From Mucilaginibacter sp. (GTDB lineage Bacteria > Bacteroidota > Bacteroidia > Sphingobacteriales > Sphingobacteriaceae): 64,000 nt of DNA. The translations under genes and the position numbers were made by a program. Location: NCBI RefSeq assembly GCF_028288225.1, contig NZ_JAQBOC010000018.1, positions 1 to 64,000 on the forward strand, read 5' to 3'. Each line of letters starts with the position of its first letter. Position 1 is the stretch's first letter. Below, one piece after another: positions 26,362 through 34,640 of the stretch. The notes under the pieces were generated by a model. That model was not told where the DNA came from, did not search any database, and worked only from the letters and a program-made list of their open reading frames with translations.

Positions 26362-27012
26362 TTAACCAGCAACTTTGATTTTTACATCGTAGTAAAAATC
26401 ATGCAAACTTTTATTTCTGCTCAAATATTTGGTCAAACGTTTTTCATCATTTGTGTTAAACTCTTTACTAAACTCAAAATAAAGCTGATAATCTGGCTTC
26501 ATCTTTCCTTGCCTGTAACCTTTTTTAAATTCAATTCTCTTTTTTGCATTGGCCGTTTTTGAAGAATCACGGTCCTCTAGTAGAGTCAATATCCATGCAT
26601 CCATTTCTTCTACGGAAATTGCATACAAGAATGTCGAACTTAAATCTTCACCAATCCATTCATTAATTTTATTAATAATGGATGATCTTATTTCCTTGCA
26701 ATAATTTGGCCCTTTTTCTGGTTGTACAATACCATAATCTGCACTTTCCGCAGTATCAAAATGAATTGCTATAAAATCGCTTTGTTCTTGCAGGAAAAAA
26801 TCATCGATAAAAATGCGATTCTTACATTCATCTTTGACTGAATTCCATCCTCCATGAATCTCTCCTCTTCCAGCAGCTAAATCCGTTGCGTCATATTTAT
26901 ATTGAGGTAGTAAAGGTTGGAAATCACTTTCATCCATGCCTGTTATTCCAGAAATAATATTTACTATAACAGCTCTATCAGAATGTCCTTCTGCTATTAT
27001 GCCAATTCTCAT
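26362..27012 (-). CDS. DUF4276 / TOPRIM-like putative effector
   Basis: A 216-residue protein, last gene of a three-gene operon. It opens MRIGIIAEGHSDRAVI, where E8 fits the TOPRIM glutamate. FIAIHFDTAESADYG supplies acidic residues where the DxD is expected, and YAISVEEMDAWILTLLED matches the E-x-x-AW helix typical of DUF4276 and the related RloB/AriB (DUF4435) groups. AriB is the TOPRIM nuclease effector of PARIS, held by an ATPase. By position and motif this protein is a candidate effector for the ATPase upstream, from which it is separated by three bases. Nuclease activity is inference. Confidence 0.65.
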   Translation of the reverse strand: MRIGIIAEGHSDRAVIVNIISGITGMDESDFQPLLPQYKYDATDLAAGRGEIHGGWNSVKDECKNRIFIDDFFLQEQSDFIAIHFDTAESADYGIVQPEKGPNYCKEIRSSIINKINEWIGEDLSSTFLYAISVEEMDAWILTLLEDRDSSKTANAKKRIEFKKGYRQGKMKPDYQLYFEFSKEFNTNDEKRLTKYLSRNKSLHDFYYDVKIKVAG

Positions 27013-27015
27013 AAT

Positions 27016-28659
27016 TTAAAAGTTATCCGGGACACCTCCTAAAGACCCTCTCATCCACATTTCTGAAATTTTTAATGGCTTATCTTTTAAATCTTCTTTA
27101 AACTTCACGCGCCTGGTTTTTGTATGCCCTTCACTATTTCTATAAACGACAAATAATCTTTGTTCATCATCAAATAAATTTAGGCCATCTAAAACAGCTG
27201 GGTTGTGGGTAGTTATAATGGCTTGTTTTCCCCTTTCTTTTGATAAAATAGCCAATTCCATTATCAATCGTTGACATAACCTCGGATTTAATGCGGTTTC
27301 AATATTATCAATTCCGAACAGTTTTGGGGTTTTATTACTGATAAAAAGTGATAAATAAAACAACACATGTAATATCCCCTCATTGCTATTTTCAGCAGAG
27401 AGAACATTATTCTTTTTCAGCATGTATTTATCTGAAAAATATAGCGTTGAGGTACTCCTACCTGGTTTAAGCCCTAAAAGCTTATTTTTGTCATCTTTAT
27501 CACTTATTATTCCGTCCAACCACTTAAAAAACATTTCACTCTTTTTTAAATAATCCCTTTCGAAAGAGTTAAAACTTGAAATCAATAAATCTAACCCTTC
27601 TCCATTCAGCCCCAATGGAGTTTTCCTACTATCTGACGGGGTGATTCCTCTCAGAGACTTAGTATTCAAATCGAAAATCCCGTATTCTGAAAGAATCTCT
27701 ATATATCTATCAGACTTATTGGAAATTTTATATTCGGATTTCTCAAAAACCTCTTTGAATGCAGTTTCAAAATCAACGTTGATTCCACTTTTTTCATAAT
27801 CATAAATAATATTTCTAAAGCGAACTAAAAAGTCGCTTTCAACCTCCGGTAATACACCATCGATCCACTTAGTATAAATTTCATTTTTCTTTTCAGGATA
27901 AATTGAAGAATGACTTGTTGTTAGTCCTTGATTAGTATTAAACCCAACCTGGATATTAATTCTATCACTTTGTGTAGCTCCCAAAAAAGAACTCAGCATT
28001 AAATCAGGCCTAGCAATTCTGATACCCCTACTATAAAGTCCATCAAAATTTAAATCATTAGCTTTAGCGGCTCCAATAACCGCTATTGCTTCTAAAATAT
28101 TCGATTTCCCACAACCATTTTCACCAATAAATACATTAAATCTTCCGAGTTCAATTTTATCATTTAATATGGACTTATAGTTACTAATTTCAATAGAGCG
28201 TAATTGTGTAGTATCTATTTTATTATCAGGTGTTTGATTCTGCTTAAATTCTTGAACTGCATCGTTCCAATCTTTGCTGTTAAATTTCAAAATAGCCTTC
28301 AATGCTATATCAGATAAAGCATAATGTGTTTTTGAACTTGTCGTGCTTAATTCAGGATCGTCAGGATTTAAAACAGCGATGGTATTTTCTACAAAAGGTT
28401 TTAAAGCAAGTTTTCTAAATGATTCTCTCGAATTAGGCTTATAATCAGCTTTGTAATATTCATTAGCAAATTCCATTATATCTTTGGAAATAATCATGCT
28501 TCTTTTATGGGCATTTTTCCATTGGCTTTCGGGTTTTAAATTACTTAATGCAAGTAATGTTAACGCACAAATGCGATTTTGCAAATGTTTTTCCAATCCT
28601 AAATCAGATAAAATTTGTTGTGCTTCTGAAATTTTAGATTCAATATTTTCTTTACTCAT
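27016..28659 (-). CDS. BsuBI/PstI-type N-terminal domain fused to SMC/OLD-like ATPase
   Basis: A 547-residue fusion. Residues 1-130 resemble the N-terminal domain of BsuBI/PstI-family restriction enzymes (LQNRICALTLLALSNLKPE, PNSRESFRKLALKPFV, VLNPDDPEL). From about 155 comes an ABC/SMC-like ATPase of the AAA_21 type: ISNYKSI, Walker A GENGCGKSN near 178-186, Walker-B-like KLFGIDNIETALNP, and the H-loop segment AIITTHNPAVLDGL near 478. The usual PD-(D/E)XK nuclease of PstI-type enzymes is absent and the ATPase stands in its place. Its ATG overlaps the methylase stop by one base (TAATG). The name by function is open: an ATPase sensor or loader linked to the methylase target is my inference. 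Confidence 0.7.
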   Translation of the reverse strand: MSKENIESKISEAQQILSDLGLEKHLQNRICALTLLALSNLKPESQWKNAHKRSMIISKDIMEFANEYYKADYKPNSRESFRKLALKPFVENTIAVLNPDDPELSTTSSKTHYALSDIALKAILKFNSKDWNDAVQEFKQNQTPDNKIDTTQLRSIEISNYKSILNDKIELGRFNVFIGENGCGKSNILEAIAVIGAAKANDLNFDGLYSRGIRIARPDLMLSSFLGATQSDRINIQVGFNTNQGLTTSHSSIYPEKKNEIYTKWIDGVLPEVESDFLVRFRNIIYDYEKSGINVDFETAFKEVFEKSEYKISNKSDRYIEILSEYGIFDLNTKSLRGITPSDSRKTPLGLNGEGLDLLISSFNSFERDYLKKSEMFFKWLDGIISDKDDKNKLLGLKPGRSTSTLYFSDKYMLKKNNVLSAENSNEGILHVLFYLSLFISNKTPKLFGIDNIETALNPRLCQRLIMELAILSKERGKQAIITTHNPAVLDGLNLFDDEQRLFVVYRNSEGHTKTRRVKFKEDLKDKPLKISEMWMRGSLGGVPDNF

Positions 28660-30275
28660 TATAACTTGATCTTTAGCTGCCTTGAAATAACTCCATCAAT
28701 AGATGTTTGGGTTATTTCGTTTTCATTTAAAACTTCTCTGCCAATCTCAATAATTTTTTTAATATTCGGCAATTTAATATCTCTTAATTCTGTGGCACTT
28801 ACATTTATATTACCATTAAATGTACGGAAATATCTATCGAAGAGTGTGCTATTTAAAAGAGCTGATAATCCAATCGTTTCTTCTATCGTTAACGATCCTT
28901 GTTTTTTATATATATAGTTTAAATGATTTTCAATTCCTATTTTATCAAATTCGTTTAGAGTGGTACTTAAATATGGCGCAGCAATCAATTTCCTTGAATC
29001 ATCTTTTGCGCTGAATCTTCTTAACAAAACGTAATTTAAATTGGGAACCAAAAGCTTATTTGAATCTTTATTGGATAGAAAATACTGTCTTTTCGGTTTA
29101 CCCTTTACTCCGTTTTCCGTAGGCCAATTATACTCCATGTATTTGATATTATGAAGCCAAAAAAGTGGAACAGAGTTGCCCACAGGATCTTTCAATATGA
29201 ATTCTTGGCTTCTAAAATCTACAATTTTCCCCGTAGAAACTTCCCAACCAAATTTATGTAATGTATTATCCCATTTTCTAAATACGTCAATTACTTTATC
29301 ATCTTCATTATTAGATGGTAAATGGAGTGTTTTTTGATAGCTATTTATATCTATAAGGGTTTCTGCTGAATAAAACATCCACGTACGTTTGTCTAAGTCA
29401 GACATTCCGGAGGAAGACGAAATAATTATTGAATCTTTTGAAATTTGATCAAATGGCAAATGTAATTGATTAGGAGAAGAATTCAGTTTAGCAGATGCAG
29501 CAATTATAAGGGTTTCTTGTAATACTTTATCTCGTTTAAATGTGGAAGATCTAGATTCAAATAGATGAATATTTTTAATATCCACCTGGGAGAAAAATTG
29601 TTCACGAAACATTCTAAAATAATTTCCGGAACAGAAACTTCTTGGAGTTATAAAAATCAGTTTTCCACCCGGTTTTAATAGTTTTGCCGCTATAAGAAGA
29701 AAAATAGAATAAATATTCGTCTGTCCATAAATAACAGTTTGAGCTGCTATCGAACGAGGATCATCCTTTGGCAATTTAAAATATGGAGGATTAGAAATGA
29801 TAAGATCATATTTTTCGTGAATATCTTCCCTGCCTGATAGAATATGTGAATTATGAAGTATGAAATCATTTTTACAAAGAAAGTAATTCAATTCTACTCC
29901 TTTTGAATACAACCATAATCGAAGATAATTAAAACACATTTCAGCAAGTGGAAGTAACTTAACATCTGTTTCAAAGGCAACAAGTTCAATTGTCTTTATT
30001 TGCGGGTTAATGAAAATAAAATCTTCTGCCATGGCAGCAGAAAGAATCCCTATTCCACAACCAGGATCTAATATTTTAACTATTTCGCCAGTACTAACCG
30101 CAAACTCTCCTATAAATTTTGCAATAGGAAGTGGCGTAAAAAATTGACCCGCTTTTTTTTTATGTTCGTCAGTTACAGTTGAGGCATAAATTATCCCTAA
30201 ACGATCGGCAAAAGCAGAGGGTAATTCATTCTCAAATGGAAAAATCTCAAAAGATTCAGTCTCTAAACTTGACAT
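28659..30275 (-). CDS. N6-adenine DNA methyltransferase (BsuBI/PstI/Eco57I-like)
   Basis: A 538-residue gamma-type methylase, first gene of the operon. KKAGQFFTPLPIAKFI is the pre-motif, KILDPGCGIGILSAAM motif I for AdoMet, and LIISNPPYFKLP motif IV (NPPY), which indicates N6-adenine methylation. The C-terminal 250 residues form the target recognition part. Among known systems the M.PstI/M.BsuBI type fits best, and the neighbour's N-terminal domain supports this. ATG 30275 is chosen; the frame opens earlier at a TTG. By eye the operon is AT-richer than the core genes to the right. Recognition sequence cannot be read from the sequence, though relatives methylate CTGCAG. Confidence 0.8.
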   Translation of the reverse strand: MSSLETESFEIFPFENELPSAFADRLGIIYASTVTDEHKKKAGQFFTPLPIAKFIGEFAVSTGEIVKILDPGCGIGILSAAMAEDFIFINPQIKTIELVAFETDVKLLPLAEMCFNYLRLWLYSKGVELNYFLCKNDFILHNSHILSGREDIHEKYDLIISNPPYFKLPKDDPRSIAAQTVIYGQTNIYSIFLLIAAKLLKPGGKLIFITPRSFCSGNYFRMFREQFFSQVDIKNIHLFESRSSTFKRDKVLQETLIIAASAKLNSSPNQLHLPFDQISKDSIIISSSSGMSDLDKRTWMFYSAETLIDINSYQKTLHLPSNNEDDKVIDVFRKWDNTLHKFGWEVSTGKIVDFRSQEFILKDPVGNSVPLFWLHNIKYMEYNWPTENGVKGKPKRQYFLSNKDSNKLLVPNLNYVLLRRFSAKDDSRKLIAAPYLSTTLNEFDKIGIENHLNYIYKKQGSLTIEETIGLSALLNSTLFDRYFRTFNGNINVSATELRDIKLPNIKKIIEIGREVLNENEITQTSIDGVISRQLKIKL

Positions 30276-30376
30276 TTTTGTAAGATAAACGAATATTTGT
30301 AAAACTTTCAAGCCTTTTGCTTAATTGAAAAATATTTTTTTTCTATATCTAATTTTATTGATTATTTAAGACAACA

Positions 30377-30402
30377 AAGCCCGATATTTTCATACCAGGC
30401 TT
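30377..30402 (-). terminator. Terminator-like hairpin after tRNA-Leu
   Basis: On the minus strand AAGCCTGG...CGGGCTT followed by GTTGT. It lies just downstream of tRNA-Leu and upstream of the methylase, so it would end the tRNA transcript before the defence operon. Confidence 0.5.
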
Positions 30403-30420
30403 CTTGTTCGATTCTAAATG

Positions 30421-30505
30421 TACTCAGAGCGGGAATCGAACCCGCACTCCGTTTACGGGAACAGGATTTTAAGTCCTGCGTGTCTACCAGTTCCACCATC
30501 TGAGC
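30421..30505 (-). tRNA. tRNA-Leu (anticodon UAA)
   Basis: An 85-base class II tRNA. Acceptor GCTCAGA pairs with TCTGAGT (one G-U pair), discriminator A. The anticodon stem CAGGA/TCCTG holds loop CTTAAAA, so the anticodon is TAA. The T-arm GCGGGTTCGATTCCCGC is perfect. A long variable arm is present as expected for Leu. No CCA is encoded. Confidence 0.95.
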
Positions 30506-30563
30506 ATGGTTCCTTGTCTACCAGTTTTCGTCACCTGAGCAGGTGATTAAACCTTTTAACAAT

Positions 30564-30588
30564 AAATCCCTTCTTGTGGAAGGGATTT
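30564..30588. terminator. Perfect 10-bp hairpin between the two tRNA genes
   Basis: AAATCCCTTC (30564-30573) pairs with GAAGGGATTT (30579-30588) around five bases. It begins one base after the 3' end of tRNA-Gly on the minus strand and could act as its terminator or processing signal. Confidence 0.5.
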
Positions 30589-30589
30589 G

Positions 30590-30662
<73 letters not shown>

Positions 30663-30849
30663 ATTTTTTATTCTCCGCTTTGCTGATTTTCACTTGCTGA
30701 CTATCGTTTCTCGCTTGCGGAGTGCAAATATAGAGAGAAATGCCTATTCTGCAAATGAAAATTTTATTTTTTTTGATTTTGCGTTGATTGGTTTGAATTG
30801 CCTTTATTAAGTTATTGTTAGCTAAAGGCTTACGCTTAAAAAAAAAATT

Positions 30850-30918
30850 TACCTATTCAACATTCCAACCCAACCAACCCAATCCAACCCAATCAACCAC
30901 TCACCTAATCAACCTAAT
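30850..30918. repeat. AATCAACC tandem-type repeat
   Basis: Units of AACCCAACC, AATCAACC and TAATCAACC recur just after (on the minus strand) and into the end of recX. The inverted form, TTGATTAGG, occurs at 62827-62872 next to the amidohydrolase gene. Confidence 0.55.
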
Positions 30919-31396
30919 CAACCCTTTCCCTTAAAACATCTAAAACAAGATCACTCTCATATCCGCGACTAAAAGCGTACTGCTGCAGTTTATATTGGCG
31001 TTTCCGGGGATCTTTTTCTGTTATTGTTTTGTCTTTTTTCTCCAAAAGCCTTTCCAGTGTTTTCAAATAATCGTCTCCTGCTATGGTCAGCAATGCTTTT
31101 TTTATCAAAACATCAGGCACCTTTTTTAATTTAAGCCCCTGTTTTATCTTGATCTTCCCCCACCCTTTTTGTTTAAACTTGCCCTGCACATAAGCTTTTG
31201 CAAAACGTTCCTCGTTTAAGAAGCGCCCTTCTATCAATAAGATAATAATATTTTCAACCGCCGCTTCCCACAGCCCCCACTCATAAAGCTTATTGCGTAC
31301 CTCCTGCTGCGAGCGTTCCTGGTAGGCGCAATAATGTTCGGCCTTTGCCAGGGCTACTTTTACATCAGTTATTTTATTTGTTTTTGGGCTGTCCAT
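30914..31396 (-). CDS. recX: Regulatory protein RecX
   Basis: A 160-residue RecX-type modulator of RecA. Family words include ALAKAEHYCAYQERSQQEV, VRNKLYEWG, LIEGRFLNEERFAKAYVQG and KFKQKGWGKIKIKQGL, followed by the second helical repeat DPRKRQYKLQQYAFSRGY. The length fits the family. ATG 31396 is the likely start. It is divergent from murF-alr, with 58 bases between the starts, and recA is not in the window. The last codons run into the AATCAACC repeat. Confidence 0.9.
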   Translation of the reverse strand: MDSPKTNKITDVKVALAKAEHYCAYQERSQQEVRNKLYEWGLWEAAVENIIILLIEGRFLNEERFAKAYVQGKFKQKGWGKIKIKQGLKLKKVPDVLIKKALLTIAGDDYLKTLERLLEKKDKTITEKDPRKRQYKLQQYAFSRGYESDLVLDVLRERVD

Positions 31397-31454
31397 TAAA
31401 ACCAAAAATCGTTAAAAATTCTTCTATCTACAGAAATATAAGCAAATTCGTACC

Positions 31455-33917
31455 ATGCTCAGCAATCAATACACCATTTCGGAGATCCAACAAATAATTA
31501 ATGCAGGCGGAGTTATTGTTAAAGAATACAATATCAACACCTTATTAACTGATAGCCGCCGGATCAGCAACCCTGCGGGTGGCTTGTTTTTTGCTTTGAG
31601 CGGCAGACGAAACGGGCACGAGTTTATTGCCGAAGCTTACGCTAGCGGTGTTCGGAATTTTGTAGTAAAGCAGGGTAATGAAATAAAAGCCCCTTCAGCC
31701 AACTTTTTAATGGTAGATGATGTACTTGCCGCTTTACAAACATTGACTGCTTATCACCGTACCCGTTTTAAGCTTGAAGTAATAGGCATTACAGGCAGCA
31801 ACGGCAAAACTATTGTGAAAGAATGGCTGTACCAGCTATTATCGCCCGATAAAAACATCGTACGGAACCCTAAAAGTTACAACTCGCAAATTGGCGTACC
31901 ACTTTCTGTATGGCAGATAAACGAAAAAAACGATCTGGGTATTTTTGAGGCGGGGATCTCTACTGTTGGTGAAATAGATAAGCTGGAAGCTATTATAAAG
32001 CCCTCTGTTGGCATATTAACACATATTGGGCCAGCACATGACGAGGGCTTTGAAAGCCGCGACCAAAAGGTACTGGAGAAATTAAGATTATTTAAAAATT
32101 GCCGGCTGCTGATCCACAATTACGATCAGCTAATTGACTTTAAAGATAAAATCCCTGTTAAAAACTGTTTTACCTGGAGCACCAAATTCAAGCAAGCCGA
32201 TCTGTATGTTTTCAGTGAAACTGTGATCTCAAAAAATTACTATTTAAGGGCAAAATATAAAGGTAAAGAGATTGAATGCCTGATCCCATTTTTGGACGAA
32301 GCTTCTGTTGAAAACGCTATAGTTTGCTGGGCCACTATGCTGGCCATGGGGTACACTGCCGTTGAGGCTGATAAAAGGATAGAACATTTAAATGCCGTTA
32401 GCATGCGGCTTGAGCTAAAAACGGGAATAAATGATTGTTCGGTTATTGATGATTCATACAACTCGGATATTCAGTCGCTGGAGATTGCATTAAATTTTTT
32501 AACACAGCAAAACCAGCATCATAAAAAAACATTGATCCTGTCGGATATTTACCAGTCAGGATTACAGGCCGATGTATTATACAGGCAGGTTGCCGATATG
32601 ATAAAGATTAAACAGGTGGATAAATTTATAGGCGTTGGCGAAGCGCTGTCAATTCACCAGGATTATTTTGATACGGCTGAAAAACACTTTTACCCGGATA
32701 CATCAGCCATGCTTCAACATTTGCGGGTGCTAAATTTCAGGGAAGAAACCATCCTGATAAAAGGGTCCCGTAGTTTTGAGTTTGAGCGCATAAGCCGTGC
32801 GTTGGTGCAAAAAGCTCATGAAACTATATTAGAGATCAATCTGAATGCCTTACTAAACAACCTTAATTTTTATCGCTCCAAATTAAAGCCGGGAGTAAAA
32901 GTAATGGCAATGGTAAAAGCATTTTCATATGGCAGCGGAACTTTTGAAATAGCCAACATATTGCAGTATAATAAGGTTGATTACCTTGCTGTAGCCTATA
33001 TTGACGAAGGTGTAGCTTTGCGTAATACCGGTATTAACCTGCCAATAATGATTCTTAACCCCGAGGCATCGGCATTTGATAAGTTAACCGAGTTTAAGCT
33101 GGAGCCTGTTATATACAGCTTTGGCTTATTTGACGAATACATAAAGTATGCACAGGAGAAAAACGTACTGGATTACCCTATCCACTTAAAAATTGATACC
33201 GGGATGCACCGGCTGGGCTTTGAAAATGCCGATGTGGAAACACTGTGCGATTTGCTGGAAGAAAACAGGTATGTGCGTGTACAATCAGTATTTTCGCACC
33301 TGGTTGCCAGTGAGGCAAAAGAACATGACGAATTTACAAAAAAGCAGATCCATAGTTTTGAAAAGGCTTACAAGCAGATAGAGAAAACTTTGGGCTATAA
33401 GGTGATCAAACACTTGAGTAACACATCAGGCATTATGCGCTGGCCCGGGGCTCATTATGATATGGTAAGACTTGGGATAGGATTGTATGGCATTGACATG
33501 GGGATGGCGACACCTGATACCGGCTTACAACCGATTGCAAGCTTAAAGACCAGTATTGCACAAGTAAAAAAAGTAAAAGCCGGAGAAACCGTTAGCTATA
33601 GCCGCAGCGGCAAACTGGCGAAGGATGGAAAGATAGCAACCGTACGCATTGGTTATGCCGATGGCTATCTGCGTGCTTTTGGCAACGGAGTTGGTAAAAT
33701 GCTTGTTAAAGGTACATTGGTGCCCACTGTCGGCAATATAACAATGGATATGTGCATGCTTGATGTTACAGGGATTGATGTAAGGGAGGGTGATGAGGTT
33801 ATAATATTTAATGAGCAGCAGCGCATTAATGAATTGGCGACACAAATTGGCACCATACCTTATGAAATTTTAACCAATGTTTCGCAACGGGTAAAAAGGG
33901 TGTACTTTTACGAATAG
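31455..33917 (+). CDS. Bifunctional MurF ligase / alanine racemase
   Basis: An 820-residue fusion known from Bacteroidetes. Residues 1 to about 450 form the Mur ligase (UDP-MurNAc-tripeptide:D-Ala-D-Ala ligase): ATP loop GITGSNGKTIVKEW, then NPKSYNSQIGVPLS and the C-terminal DSYNSDIQSLEIAL. Residues from about 455 form a PLP alanine racemase: VKVMAMVKAFSYGSG holds the PLP lysine (near 488), and HLSNTSGIMRWP, DMVRLGIGLYG and VGNITMDMCMLDV are family motifs. Together the two halves make D-Ala and attach D-Ala-D-Ala in peptidoglycan synthesis. The DUF502 gene follows after 14 bases and is likely co-transcribed. Confidence 0.93.
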   Translation: MLSNQYTISEIQQIINAGGVIVKEYNINTLLTDSRRISNPAGGLFFALSGRRNGHEFIAEAYASGVRNFVVKQGNEIKAPSANFLMVDDVLAALQTLTAYHRTRFKLEVIGITGSNGKTIVKEWLYQLLSPDKNIVRNPKSYNSQIGVPLSVWQINEKNDLGIFEAGISTVGEIDKLEAIIKPSVGILTHIGPAHDEGFESRDQKVLEKLRLFKNCRLLIHNYDQLIDFKDKIPVKNCFTWSTKFKQADLYVFSETVISKNYYLRAKYKGKEIECLIPFLDEASVENAIVCWATMLAMGYTAVEADKRIEHLNAVSMRLELKTGINDCSVIDDSYNSDIQSLEIALNFLTQQNQHHKKTLILSDIYQSGLQADVLYRQVADMIKIKQVDKFIGVGEALSIHQDYFDTAEKHFYPDTSAMLQHLRVLNFREETILIKGSRSFEFERISRALVQKAHETILEINLNALLNNLNFYRSKLKPGVKVMAMVKAFSYGSGTFEIANILQYNKVDYLAVAYIDEGVALRNTGINLPIMILNPEASAFDKLTEFKLEPVIYSFGLFDEYIKYAQEKNVLDYPIHLKIDTGMHRLGFENADVETLCDLLEENRYVRVQSVFSHLVASEAKEHDEFTKKQIHSFEKAYKQIEKTLGYKVIKHLSNTSGIMRWPGAHYDMVRLGIGLYGIDMGMATPDTGLQPIASLKTSIAQVKKVKAGETVSYSRSGKLAKDGKIATVRIGYADGYLRAFGNGVGKMLVKGTLVPTVGNITMDMCMLDVTGIDVREGDEVIIFNEQQRINELATQIGTIPYEILTNVSQRVKRVYFYE

Positions 33918-33931
33918 AAACAGGAGTTAAG

Positions 33932-34528
33932 ATGAAGCAGATTGCAAGGGCACTTTTACGGTATTTTATTAAAGGTTTATTGATTGTAGTTCCGCTTGGC
34001 GCAGCTTTTCTTTTAATTTTCTGGGCAGTTAAAAGTATTGATAGTGCCCTGAATTTAAGCGATATGTTATGGACCGACCCAAAAACCGGAAAACCTGTAT
34101 ATATTCCGGGTTTGGGCATTTTAAATGTGCTGGTTATAATTTTAATAGCGGGCATATTGGTAACCAATGTAGTAACCGACCCTATAAAACGCTGGTTTAA
34201 CCGCTGGCTTAACCGTTTGCCGCTGTTTAAATTTTTATACTCCTCTATAAAAGACCTTACAGAAGCCTTTGTTGGCGAGGAAAAGAAATTCAATGAACCT
34301 GTATTGGTTGAAATAAATGAATTTGGGTTAAAGAAAATAGGGTTTATGGTACAAAAAGACCTTTCCGCGTTAAATCTGCCGGGAGAAGTTGCCGTTTACT
34401 TCCCCTACTCCTATTCATTTGCCGGGCAGGTTGTTATCATATCTGCCGAAAAGGTAAAACTTATAGATAGAAGCGCAGCAGATATGATGAAATTTGTGAT
34501 TTCAGGCGGTGTTAGCGGGTTGAACTAG
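33932..34528 (+). CDS. DUF502 family membrane protein
   Basis: A 198-residue inner-membrane protein with two hydrophobic segments (about residues 13-35 and 63-85) and a cytosolic C-terminal domain. FIKGLLIVVPLGAAFLLI, YIPGLGILNVLVIILIAGI and RLPLFKFLYSSIKDLTEAF are DUF502 hallmarks. Function unknown in the family. It lies 14 bases after murF-alr. Confidence 0.88.
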   Translation: MKQIARALLRYFIKGLLIVVPLGAAFLLIFWAVKSIDSALNLSDMLWTDPKTGKPVYIPGLGILNVLVIILIAGILVTNVVTDPIKRWFNRWLNRLPLFKFLYSSIKDLTEAFVGEEKKFNEPVLVEINEFGLKKIGFMVQKDLSALNLPGEVAVYFPYSYSFAGQVVIISAEKVKLIDRSAADMMKFVISGGVSGLN

Positions 34529-34640
34529 TGTCGTGTCAATCATGAGTTAACGCTTAGTCTTGAGTCGAAAGTCTTGAGTTCTAAGCCGGAAAAACAATAA
34601 AATTCACTTATGACTTCCGACTAAAGACTTTTGACTTAAC
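34529..34640. repeat. GTCTTGAGT-family repeat, copy 1
   Basis: It begins CTAGTGTCGTGTCAATCATGA and continues with CTTAGTCTTGAGTCGAAAG and a mirrored right half (ACTTCCGACTAAAGACTTTT). A near-identical copy lies at 35952-36072, so the two frame the first MFS gene. The right arm encodes the last residues of that gene. Confidence 0.7.

Noticed and set aside
26352-30421. Island integrated in the tRNA-Leu gene with flanking att copies
   Set aside because: No second copy of the tRNA 3' end was found to the left, and no integrase is adjacent.
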